NCBI GenBank assembly: GCA_037157565.1
Contig: JAZHRO010000073.1
Coordinates: 94,714,001 to 94,778,000 of the forward strand
Direction of reading: 5' to 3'
Source of the DNA: Thalassia testudinum
Taxonomy: Eukaryota > Streptophyta > Magnoliopsida > Alismatales > Hydrocharitaceae
Length of the DNA stretch: 64,000 nucleotides
This document shows positions 31,853-43,273 of the stretch, piece after piece (within the stretch, counting starts at the first letter, position 1; each line of letters starts with the position of its first letter). The translations under genes and the position numbers were made by a program. The notes beneath the pieces are model-generated. The model saw only the letters and a program-made list of their open reading frames with translations, was not told the origin of the DNA and made no database searches.

Positions 31853-32520
31853 TTAAATGCTGGCCATTGACTTGAAATGTTGAATTAATTTTTGATCAAA
31901 AAGGTCAACAGCGCCGTATGGATATGTTTTATGGACAATAAAGGGGCTGGTCCATTTAGAGTTTAATTTGCCAGGAAAAAGACGTAATCTCGCATCGAAA
32001 AGCCAAACACGTTGATTAACGTCAAAGTGTTTTCGAACAATATATTTATCGTGAAATTTCTTTGTTCGGTCTTTATAAATCCTCGCATTTTCATAGGAAA
32101 AATTACATAATTCTTCCAATTCAGTTAATTGTAATTTTCTATGGTTACCGGCATCAGATAAATCCATATTGAGTTGTTTTATTGCCCAAAAAGCCCTATG
32201 TTCTAATTCTACCGGGAGATGGCATGCCTTCCCAAAAATCAGACGAAAGGGAGACATGCCAAGTGGAGTTTTAAAAGTGGTACGGTAGGCCCATAAAGCA
32301 TCGTCCAATTTGGTGGACCAATCTCTACGATCGGGCCTAACCGTCTTTTGTAAAATATTTTTAATTTCCCGGTTAGAAACTTCAGCCTTGCCATTAGTTT
32401 GGGGTGATATGGTGTGAAAATTTTATGATTAACCCCGTATTTAGAAAGGAGGTGATGGAATTGTGAGTGGGTGAAATGTGAGCCTCCATCACTGATAATG
32501 GCTTTTGGTATGCCGAATCT
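31853..32520 (-). pseudogene. Element 3 integrase C-terminal part (broken)
   Basis: [39 protein letters not shown] and the C-terminal HKTYPYGAV block are readable at 32308-31853. Upstream, 32520-32309 keeps the GGSHF and TNG surroundings of the active site, but out of frame with the preceding piece. Confidence 0.8.
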
Positions 32521-33513
32521 TTAGAAAATATTTTTCTTAAGAAATTCGACAACCACACGGTGATCACTAGTGCGGGTGGGTATTGCTTCTATCCATTTAG
32601 AAACATAGTCGACTGCAAGTAATATATACAAATACCCACCAGAGTTGATGAACGGTCCCATGAAGTCGATGCCCCAAACATCGAAAATTTCAACTTCTAA
32701 AATAGGATTAAGGGGCATCATATCCTTTCGAGTCATGTTGTCGATGCTCTGGCAATGCACACAGGACCGAACGAAGTCATGAGCATCTTTGTGCAAGCTG
32801 GGCCAATAAAATCCCGCATTAAGGATTTTAGCTGCAGTTTTCTTGCCCGAAAAATGTCTGCCACAGGCCATTGAGTGACAATGTGTTAAGATATCATGGA
32901 TTTCAGAATCGGGGACACATCGTCGAACGACCTGATCGGCACAAATGCGGAAAAGGTCGGGCTCCTCCCAAAAATAATATTTAATATCAGCAAAGAACTT
33001 ATCCCGTTTTGTTTTTGGCCAATCAGTGGGGATTTGTTCTGTTGCTAAGTAGCTTGCGATGGGCGCAAACCAAGGGAGGGTTGTAGCAGCTAAAATACTT
33101 TCATCAGGGAACTGATCTGGCGGGGTCATTATGTCATTCGTCATAAGACGAGAGAGATGGTCGGCCACTACATTGTGCAATCCCGCCTTATCCTTGATTT
33201 CCAGGTCAAATTCCTGGAGCAGCAGAATCCAACGGATAAGGTGGGGTTTCGCATCTTTCTTTGTCAGCAAATATTTAATTGCTGAGTGGTCTGTATAAAC
33301 AGTGACACGTGACCCCAACAGATAAGATCTAAATTTTTCTAAGGCAAATACAATGGCAAGAAGTTCCTTTTCAGTAACCATGTAATTCCGTTGTGCATCA
33401 TCAAGGGTTTTGCTAGCATAATAGATCATAACGGGCTTCTTGCCAATTCTTTGCCCTAGAACGGCCCCTACAGCAAAATCTGAGGCATCTGTCATTAATT
33501 CAAACGCAATCAA
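32521..33513 (-). pseudogene. Element 3 RNase H and integrase N-terminal half
   Basis: 330 open codons. RNase H has [34 protein letters not shown] and [10 protein letters not shown]. Then comes the integrase zinc finger ([15 protein letters not shown]...CVHCQ) and the first catalytic Asp in WGIDFMGPF, ending at EFLKKNIF, where the frame breaks. Confidence 0.88.
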
Positions 33514-34662
33514 GTCCCTGCAATATTGGCACCTCAGTAACCTCTTTCTTCAACCTCAAAAAACTCTCCAGGCACTTATTATTAAAATCAAATGGTTGGT
33601 CTTTAGTAAGAAGCTGACTTAAAGGCCTGGAGATTTGGGAAAAGTTTTGTATGAATCGACGGTAGAAACCCACATGACCCAAAAAGGATCTGATTTGTTT
33701 GACAGTAGTGGTCGGTGAGAGCTTAGATATAGCATCTATTTTTGCTTTATCTACCGCGATTCCTTGTTTTGAAATAACATGGCCCAAGACAATACCTTCT
33801 TGGACCATGAAATGACTTTTTTCCCAACTGAGGACCAGATTAACTTCTATGCACTTTCGGAGGGTTCTTTCAAGATTTTTGAGGCAATGGTCAAAAGAAT
33901 CCCCAAAAACAGAGAAGTCATCCATAAAAACTTCTATACATTCACCTACCAGGTCTGAAAAAATTGCAAGCATGCACCTTTGAAAAGTCGCAGGTGCGTT
34001 GCAAAGACCGAAGGGCATTCTTCGGAAAGCAAAGGTTCTGAAGGGGCAGGTGAAAGTTGTTTTGTCCTGGCCTCAAGATGAACCGCCACTTGATTATAGC
34101 CAGAATAACCGTCCAAAAAATAGTAAAATTCCCATCCGGCTAACCGCTCCAAGATTTGATCAATAAAAGGGAGCGGGAAATGATCCTTCTTGGTGGCGGT
34201 GTTTAATTTTCGGTAATCTATACACACGCGCCAAGAAGAAGCGGTTCGAGTGGCTATATTTTCCCCATTTTCATTGGCGACAACTGTTAGTCCAGCCTTT
34301 TTGGGGACAACTTGAGTTGGACTAACCCAGGAGCTGTCAGAAATGGGGTAGATGATATCAGCATCCGGCCACTTAATAATCTCCTTTTTTACCACCTCCT
34401 GCATACTAGGATTCAAGCGCCTTTGTGGTTGGCGGGAGGGGCGAGAATCATCCTATAAATATATACGATGCGTATAATAGGACTGATGAATGCCTTTAAG
34501 ATCAAAGAGGGTCCAGCCAATAGCTTTTCGATATTTACTCAAAACCTGGAGAAGTTTGTGCTCTCGTGCCCCGGTGAGTCCAGAATTTATAATCAGGGGC
34601 AGGGTCTGATTTGGACCGAGGAAGACATATTTAAGGGAATCAGGCAAAGGTTTTAATTCCAA
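33500..34662 (-). pseudogene. Element 3 reverse transcriptase (three frames)
   Basis: Pieces 34662-34453 ([15 protein letters not shown]), 34416-33946 ([21 protein letters not shown]) and 34018-33500 ([35 protein letters not shown]). The catalytic FMDDF survives, but a stop and frame changes separate the pieces. Confidence 0.88.
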
Positions 34663-34782
34663 TTGTAGGCCCAGTTCCGAAAGAGTTTCTGCTTTGTGGG
34701 TTAGAGGTGAGGTGAGAGTGAAAGGGTCAGCTGGAATGTTAGCTGGTCGTGTGGTTGAGGTGGAAGGGTGAGAAAAAGTAAA

Positions 34783-35600
34783 TTATTTAGGAACCGTATT
34801 TACAGCAAAACAGGAACCTAATTGGGAAATCTGCAATGTTTTCTCCACAATGTTTTCTATTTCTGAATCCGAATCATCAAAGAAATCTGGTTCCTGGAAT
34901 CGCCTAGAGGCTTGAAAAATGTCTAGGGTTACAGATTCACCGCCACACATGATCTTCATCTTTCTAGAATCACAATCAATATTAGCGCGGGCGGTGGCTA
35001 AGAATGGTCTTCCAAGAATAATGGGGGCAAACTTAAGTGCTTCAGGTACCTCTATGTCTAGGACTAAAAATTCTACTACGAATAGACAATCTTTGACCTG
35101 GACAAGAACATCTTCAACAATTCCCCTTGGTTTAATCGTAGATCGGTCGACTAATTGGAGAGTAACCTCAATAGGCTTCAATTCACCGATCTTAAATTCC
35201 TCAAAAATAACTGTGGGGATAAGATTAATTGAGGCACCAAGATCCAACAGAGCGCGCTCAAATGAGGTATCATTAATGATAACTTGGATTAGGGGGGCGC
35301 CGAGATCTTTTCTCTTAAGAGGCAGTCGGCTCTACACAACTAAGCTGACTGTCTCTAGAAGAATTACCTTTCCTAAATTCTTGGGCTGCCTTTTTAGAGT
35401 ACATAAATCTTTTAGGAATTTTGCATAGGTAGGGATATACTTAATGGCATCTAGGATAGGGATATTAATTTCTACTTGCCCAAATAAATCCATTAATTCC
35501 TTCTCAGTGGACTAGGATTTTGTCTTTTTCTTTTTAGAAGAGTGGAGGGCTTGTGGAAATGGGGCAGGGTTGCCCTGTTTTGCATGAATTGGTTCCTAAA
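34783..35600 (-). pseudogene. Element 3 protease and linker (broken)
   Basis: The [10 protein letters not shown] protease motif is near 35244, followed by LVDRSTIKPRGIVEDV and [19 protein letters not shown], then an acidic tail and a stop at about 34783. The part upstream (35600-35248) keeps EINIPILDAIKYIP but contains stops. Confidence 0.85.
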
Positions 35601-37472
35601 CAATAGGAGGGGAAGAGTTAATCTGTGTGTCATTAGAGCGGGTTTCTTTAACAGGCAGGGTATTGTGAGTGGTTTTCCCATTCCTCAAGGTAACTGTATT
35701 TGCAGTGTGGTTGTTTCTAGGATGAGGATGGGGGGCCTGGCTGTTATTGAAACCCGACGGATGCTGAGGTGCTAGCTGAATAGGTTGACTGTGATATCCA
35801 CCTTGAAATTGATTCCTTTGATTGTTTGGGTTGGGCATGGGTTGGGATGGTAAATTCCCAATAGGTCGATGATCAGGAGTAACCTTAACTTGGTGTTGTA
35901 AATTGGTAATCATACGGGTTACTTCTGTCATTTGAGTCTGCATTCCTTGCAGAGTTTTATGACCTGATTATTAATATCATCCTGGGATGGTCCAGGTTGA
36001 TACAAAGGTTGCCCATAATTCCCAAAATAGTTTTGTTTGGGAAAAGGAATCGGATTCAGGTTTTTCCAAGATTGATTCGGGTTAGTCCTCCAATTTTGAT
36101 TGGAAGTGATGGAGGGGTTTCTAAATTGCTCCTGGAGAGCATAAATATTTTTCGAGGTGGAATCAAAAATATTTTGGTCAAAATTCCCAGTTAAATCTTG
36201 CGGGAAATCAGCCGGAATTTGCTGGCCAGCAGATGTGCTATCGATATTGTGTAGATTTTCTCTTCGGAGAATGTGTGGGGGGTTAGTGTGTGGAGAGTGG
36301 ACGTGTGGAGCTTGTTTGTTTGTGAGCTTTTCTTCCATTTTCTTTTGGTGAATTTGCATCTGGTCCAGTCGTTGAGCTAACATATATAAATCATCTTGTG
36401 TGACTGGAACAGAGGTGGTTTTGGAGTCAATTTCATGGACTCCGTGTCTGGGGTTTTGTGATCTACCAAAAGTGTCCATTGAAGTCATGTTAAATGAGTT
36501 TTCACTCATTTCTTCAAAGAGAAGATAGGCACTTTCGGCGTCTTTGTTAAGAAAATTGCCCCCACATGAGGCATCCACAAATCGTTTTAATTGATCTTCT
36601 AATCCGTGATAGAAGATCTGCACTAGCAGCCATTGTGGAATTTCATGGTGGGGACAACTTCTTAGAAGTTCCTGAAATCTTTCCCAAGCTTCGTGGAGGG
36701 GTTCACCAATTTTTTGTTGAAAGGTCGTTATAGATCTTCTTAATGCATTTGTTCGACCGATCGGAAAATTTTTTTTAAGAAAAGCACTTTTTAATTGGGG
36801 CCAGGTGTTAATAGGACGCCCAACTATTCTAAACCAATGTGATGCTTTGTCTTTAAGAGAGAGAGGAAAGAGTCTCATTAACCACATGTCTTCCTGCACA
36901 TTGAGGGAACGAGTGGTTTGAGCGAGGACAGTTAATTCCTCGAGATGAAAAAAAGGGTCCTCTCTTGGAAGACCATGAAAATGCTTGATAAGGTTTAGAA
37001 TGGCGGGTTTGATTTCGAAATCCCCTTGTGGTATGACCACCCCTGGTCTTTCCTCATAATTGGAAGGATCATAGAAATCCTTAAGAGGAACGACAGGCTG
37101 TTGGCGGGGTGGTGGATTTTGTCCTTGCTTAGCTAGGTTCGTGACAGTCCTAGCTAGATCTTCTTGATTTTGTTGTAGTCGAGCCAAATGGTCGACCATT
37201 AATGCAAATGGATTTGTATTATGGGTTATAATTGGAGGGCCACCTGGCCTTGCTGGTATTTCTGGTTGCTCCAAGTTAGGAAGGTGAGGGAGGGTGGAGT
37301 TAGCTTGTGGGTCGGCTGACGGGTTAGAAGTGGAAGCAGAATTTTTTTGACGGCTTCCTGGGTTTTCCATTTTTTTAGAAGACAAGGGGGAAGAAAACAA
37401 TGATTTCTTGCTGCGGGGGGCAAAATCAGATGGTCCCTCGAGGTGTGGCTTTTTTGACCGTCGCCTGTGCAT
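35596..37472 (-). pseudogene. gag: Element 3 gag (frameshifted near its end)
   Basis: 514 open codons (37472-35928) hold the whole capsid core: [58 protein letters not shown]. The N-terminal tail is basic (RRRSKK). The true start may be the internal ATG of MENPGSRQ. The last part has slipped into another frame (35943-35596), a Gln/Pro-rich linker ending in TLRNGKTT. Of all element 3 genes this is the best preserved. Confidence 0.88.
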
Positions 37473-39036
37473 GCACTACTTGGAAGACTTGGAGGGGAGG
37501 AGAAGAGACAGAGATGAGAGAAAGTGTGCAAATCAAACAAAGAAAACTTGACCTAACTTAAATGTGACTCCCTAATAACCTAAGACTTGGTCTATATAGG
37601 AAATAAGTAGTCAATAGTGAAAACCCATTCTGTCAACAAATCTAAGTTGCTTAAGGGGAGGTTTGGGCCCAAACGTTTCCCAGGGAAGACCCCAGGTGCT
37701 TGTACAAACCCGTGCCTGGTCGTTTGACATAGCCCCTCAGCCTGAACACCAGATACAGATGACAGAATTGGTATTAACTAAAGAGAACTTAAGACCTAAA
37801 TAGCAAGCCTAAGTTGGTAAAGCCTTAGGGGTCAAGTTGCTACAAATTTTAATTAGGTCTAGGATGCTATAGTGCACACGGAATGTGGAGGGTGTTTATT
37901 GGGTTGTTGCCTTGTTATTTGATTTTTTTTTTGTGTGTGCAGGAATTGGAGAGTGGCTCCAATGAAAATCAAGTTGTCACACAATTTTCTTGTATTTATG
38001 TCTTTTAGAATTCAATTTAATCAAATGTGTTTTAGGGTTTTTCTAATTAAATTTTCAAACAAGTTTGAAAATACACAATCAAAGGAAAACAAGTTGTATG
38101 GGTGATTGTATATTTCCTTTTAATTGAATCTCTAAAAAGAAAGAAGAAACCCTAAGCCAATTATCCCTAAGACAGAAGTTTTACTACCAATAAATTATTT
38201 TTAGGCTTTCAGAATTAAGTAGCGGTCCAAACAAGTCAAACAACACCACTACATTGAAGAAAATCAAACAAGGATTCCAAAAAAGATTTTTGAAAGATTT
38301 TAAGAATTTGTTTGGTAATTATTTTAAATTTTTAATTGTACTGGTGTCAAAGTCCAGAAATGATACCCGTGGGTATTATGGACTTTTCAGTATTACCACT
38401 GATCTCAGAAAATTTTTGTGATTTTATATGATGTGTAAAATTTCACAAGGATTCCATAAAACTAAAATTCAAAAAAATTGGATGAGTATAAAAATTCTAA
38501 AAATTCACGGACAGTAGCAAAATAGGAAGATTAAAGGGTGTGACCCCTCTACAATCCACGAATTTTTAAAAATTAAATACAAATCAAATTGATCTGAAAT
38601 TTGGAACAGATGTTACAAACTTAATTGGGAATCACTCTATGAAATTTTACGATTTTAGGAGGCCTGTGATGTTAGGAATCAATTTTTCAAGTCTGGACAG
38701 AAATCTGGACCCGAAAAACAGAACACCAATACTTGCATTGGAGTGGTGTTAAAGAAGCATACAAGCAAACAATGGATTTTATAATGCACCACTCCACTTA
38801 ATTAAGTTGTTTGGGATCCTGAAAGCCAAGTTTAATATATTTTTGGTAGTTTTAATTAATTATGTGACCAGAAAGAGGAACCCACCTGAATTTCACAGGA
38901 AGAAAAGGAACTTTGAGCTCTCGCTTCCAGATTCCCACCTTCCCGCTGTAGTTCCTACACACACAAAAGAAAGAAAGAGAAGGGGATGAGATCCGCTTTA
39001 AGCAAGAGAAAACTAATTAATGCAAAGCCGTTACCT
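37473..39036 (-). other. Element 3 untranslated leader
   Basis: About 1.56 kb, A/T-rich on either strand, no supportable coding. Confidence 0.6.
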
Positions 39037-39053
39037 CCCCAGCAACGACGCCA
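39037..39053 (-). other. Primer binding site of element 3
   Basis: Minus strand TGGCGTCGTTGCTGGGG. It has two C-to-T differences from the tRNA-Asp complement and lies 5 bases from the 5' LTR. Confidence 0.85.
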
Positions 39054-39058
39054 AAAAG

Positions 39059-41356
39059 TGATAGCGAAATACGCATGATTTGTAAAGCGGGTTTTTAACG
39101 TCGTTGTAACACGCGAATTCGCTTTCGCTTTTAAATTTATATCCTAGATAGGGGAGTATCTAGGGTCATCCAAGGAGGCAAAAATTGCAAAATTAATCCT
39201 CTTGCTTACAGATAGATCTCAACTTTTTTTTTTTTGATATTTTTCAATATGTAATTTTTTTTTGTATTTTGAAATGACAAGGGCAAACTGTAGATTGTAG
39301 CGAAAAGAACTAACACCTACAAATGATTAACTAAAATCTAAAAGATAGAAATATCTTCTTCCTAAGCTCACTCTAGGAAAGTGGAGGCCTAGGGTAATTA
39401 GGAAGAAGAGGTGAAACAAGTGCTAGAACCCAAACAAACAACTGCAATAAAAAAAAGCTAAAAGAAGGCGATTTTCATTGAGTAGAATGAGTGTTCTTTT
39501 CAAGGACAAGTAGAGGAATGCTTCTACTAGAATTAAACAATCTAAAAGAAAGAAAAGAAACACAAATCCTCTTGTAACAATGGTGAAGAAGGTTGTCTTC
39601 TTGCTCCAAGCCTAGCTGCTCCTTGGCTTGAAAAGAGGGCTTCCTTCTTCTCCTTCCTTGAGAGCTCCTCCAAGGTGGAAGCTACCACCTTTAATGCTCT
39701 CTCCAAAGGGGTGGGCGTGCACCACCCTCAAAAACTCCTCCAAGGTGGCGTGACCACCTTCAAGATCTCCTCCAAGATCTTCCTTGCCTGGCTTCTCCTT
39801 TGGCTGGCATGACCCAAGAGAGAAGGGAAGAGAGGAAGGCACCAAGGGGACAGAATATCCCTTTAATCTTCTTCTTCTTCTTCTCTCTTGGACGTGGGCT
39901 TCTTGGTGGAATATGAGAGTGAAATTTCTAGCCAATGATGACTTGAATGGTGGTGGGTAGTGGTCTTTTTATAGGGTAGGATGGGGGTTAAGGTGCCCCT
40001 TGAAATGGAGGGCTAGGATGGAAGAATGGAGGTGGTTGGTGATCCTATGGCTAAGGAGAGTTGGCGCCAACTCAAGGGGTGTTAAAGGGGGTAGTTATGG
40101 TGGTGTTGGTGTCTTTTGGTGGTGGAGAGACACCACCATGTTGGCGCCAACATGGGGTCTTCTAGAAGAGGGGTTAGGTGGATGGTGGAGATGAATTCAA
40201 GGGAAATTGTGTGGTGGAGATGAGGGGGGATTTTGGAGGGAAAAGTGGCGCCATTAAGGGGGTGGTTAGGGTAGTTTTTTGGTGCCACTTTTAGGTGTCT
40301 TTTGGAGGTGGTGGGTAGGTTAGGTTGGTGCCTAGTAGGTTAGCTTATGTGGAGCTTAGGTGCAGCTAGTTGGGTGGAGCTGTTAGGTGGGTTTTTGGGG
40401 TGGTACAAGCCAAGGAAGTTGGAGCATAGCTAAGCTAAGCTATGCTAAGCTAGCTTAGCTAATGGTGGAGTAGAGGAGAAGGTAGTGGAGCTAGGGTTTG
40501 GAGGAAGGAGCTGAGGAGGAGAAGTCTGGAGCTGGAGTTGGAGCTGGCTGCTGCTGAAGAGGCTGGCATGGGGCTACTCTAGCTGGCTTAGCTTGCTAGT
40601 TCTTTGCTAGTTGCCAAGCCAAGCTAAAGTGAGCTAGCTTCTACCAAAATGAGCTGAGGTGAGCTAGGTCTGGTGCTCCCAGGGAAAATCAAGCTGGTTG
40701 AGGCAGCTAGGGTAGCTTAGCTCAACTCAGTTGAGCTAAGCTGAGTCCCCGGGAGCTGGACTTGAGCTTCCTGAGCTGAGATGAATTCTTCTTCAGCTGG
40801 CTGGAGTTGAGTGGAGCTGGATGTAGCTGGATCTGAGCTGGGGTGAACTCCTATCAACTTAGCTGAGCTAGCTAGAGCTCCCTGTGGACTAGTGGGAGCT
40901 GAGATGAGCTAGACTCAGCTAAGTTGAGCTGGATCTGAGCTGACTTGAGCTAGGGTGAGCTAAGATGAACTCTCTTGAGCTGCCATTTAGCTGAGATTAG
41001 CTGAATGGAGCTGGGATGAGCTAACCCTAGTTCAAGTAAGCTAGGTTCCAGCTGTAGTGAGCTGGATCAAGCTGAGGTGAGCTGGATCAAGCTGAGGTGA
41101 GCTGGATCAGGCTGAGTTCCAGCTAGTCTGGGCTTTTCCTTCACCATTTGCCTTCTTGAGTGCTAGGGTTTTAGGGATCTATATATCTGTACATCCCTAA
41201 CACTCACAAAAACATATTAAAAAGATAATAAAAAATGCAATGCTTGCCTAACCTATTTTATGCCTAAATGCTGCCCAAAAACCCGTTTGCGGAGTAAAAT
41301 CCTAAGAGCTAGGTTTGTTTTAATGCAAAAGAATGATGATAAACTGGCGTTTATCA
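39059..41356 (-). repeat. Element 3 5' LTR
   Basis: Same layout as the 3' LTR, with TATAAAAA at 39973-39966. It has about 212 extra bases of GAGCT-type repeat around 40870-41081. Confidence 0.93.
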
Positions 41357-41361
41357 AGGTC

Positions 41362-43273
41362 ACGTCGGCTTCTATCGGAGATTTATACGCGATTTCTCAA
41401 AAATTGCACTACCTTTGACGAATCACCTTGTTGCCGATACCCCATTTGAATTCGACACCTCGTTTCTCAGGGCCTTCGAGACTTTATGAAGCGCTGTCTC
41501 TGACTCTCCGATTCTCCAACCACCCGACTGGTCGCTTGATTTCGAGATGATGTGTGATGCTTCTGACTTTGCCGTCGGTGCTGTTTTAGGCCAACATTGG
41601 GAAAAACAACCTTTTGTCATATACTATGCTAGTAAAACACTGAATGAGGCCCAACACAATTATACTGTCACTGAAAAGGATCTGCTAGCAGTAGTATTCA
41701 GGTTGGAGAAATTCAGATCTTACTTATTAGGGTCCAAAGTCATCATCTTCACTGACCACTCTACCCTCTGGCATTTGTTAGCAAAGAAGGATGCCAAACC
41801 CCAGCTCATTAGATGGATCCTTCTATTGCAAGAATTCGATATTGAAATCCACGACAAAGTCGGAAAGTAGAATGTTGTGTCAGATCACTTATCCAGACTG
41901 GACCCAAGCCACATTCCTTATTCCCTGCCTATCCACGACCAATTTATGGTTGAATCTCTTTTGGAAGTTCACTCTGTTGAGTTCCCCTGGTACTCGGATA
42001 TCGTGAACTACCTTGCCGTAGGCAAAATTCCCTCGAATCTATCGAAGGACCAGAAACTCAAATTCACTACGGAGGCTAAATTCTACCTTTGGGATGATCC
42101 ACTACTCTTCCGCATTGGAGCAGATCAGATTATTTGAAGATGCATCCCAGATTCTGAGATCCCTAGTGTGTTATCTTTTTGCCACAATGATGCTTGTGGT
42201 GGTCATTTCTCAGGACGCAAAACCACTGCAAAAATTTTGCAGTTGGGATTTTTCTGGCCAACTATTTTCAGAGATACACACGAATACGCCCAACATTGCA
42301 AACGATGCCAATCGGTCTGTTCTATGACCAGGAGAGACATGATGCCACTCCAGCCCATCATGGTTGTAGAAGTGTTCGACGTTTGGGGCATCGATTTTAT
42401 GGGCCCTTTTCCGAACTCACATGGCTTCGAGTACATATTATTAGCCGTTGAGTATGTCACGAAGTGGGTCGAGGCCATCCCGACAAGACAAGCTGATCAT
42501 AAGACCGTCATTTCTTTCATACGGCAATACATCTTCACGAGATTTGGAATACCCCGTGCTCTGATTAGAAACGGGGGAAGCCACTTCATCCACGCCCACT
42601 CTAGGTCGTTATTAAAGAAATACGGGGTACATCACCGTATAGCCACCCCATATCACCTGCAGACCAATGGGTAGGATAAAGTGTCTAACCATCAGATCAA
42701 GTTGATTCTCCAGAAGACGGTTAGACTAGACAGGAAGGACTGGTCCGATAAATTAGTTGATGCACTCTGGGCATATCAGACAGCATACAAGGCCCCACTC
42801 GAAATGTCACCATATCGAATGGTATATGGCAAGGCCTGTCAGCTTCCTATAGAGCTGGAACACATTGCCTTTTGGGCGGTGCGAAAATGTAACCTTGACC
42901 TCGATGAAGGAGGTTAAGAACGGAAACTCCAGCTCAGCGAATTAGAAGTTATCTGGCGGGAGGCCTATGAGAACGCATTGATATACAAGGACAAAACCAA
43001 GCCTTTCATGACCGCCACATCAGGATAAAAACATTCACACCCAACCAGCAAGTCTGGTTCATTGATTCGCGACTAAAATTCTTTTCAGGGAAGCTCAAGT
43101 CCAAGTGGACTAGCCCATATGTTGTGATTCACCCATATCCTAATGGGGAGATCCAAATCAAGGACCCAAAATCTGGGCATATATCTACGGTAAATGGCCA
43201 ATGCCTCAAGCCATCTTTGGCTCAGGAACCTCCTCCACCTAACGAGATCGTTCATCTTATTGAGGATGTGTGA
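41362..43273 (+). pseudogene. Element 1 RT end, RNase H and integrase (broken)
   Basis: Continues element 1 pol after element 3. It shows HVGFYRRFI, RNase H ([39 protein letters not shown]), the integrase finger (CHNDACGGHFSGRK...CKRCQ), [14 protein letters not shown], and the C-terminal [17 protein letters not shown] block. Stops lie at about 41868, 42135, 42675 and 42915. The second catalytic Asp of integrase is changed to Asn (AAC at 42570-42572, in IRNGGSHF), so integrase would be inactive even without the stops. Confidence 0.88.

Larger units (their letters stand above)
28278..41356 (-). mobile_element. Element 3: Athila-type retrotransposon, coding degraded
   Basis: 13,079 bp, minus strand. 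LTRs are 28278-30363 (3', 2086 bp) and 39059-41356 (5', 2298 bp), TGATAGCG...TTTATCA on the plus strand. Target duplication is GGGTC (28273-28277) / AGGTC (41357-41361), one mismatch. Apart from a 212-bp indel in a GAGCT-rich tract, the LTRs differ by only about 33 substitutions by eye (near 1.6%). Yet gag-pol is split by several stops and shifts. LTRs differ in sequence from those of elements 1 and 2, so this is a separate family. Confidence 0.93.
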
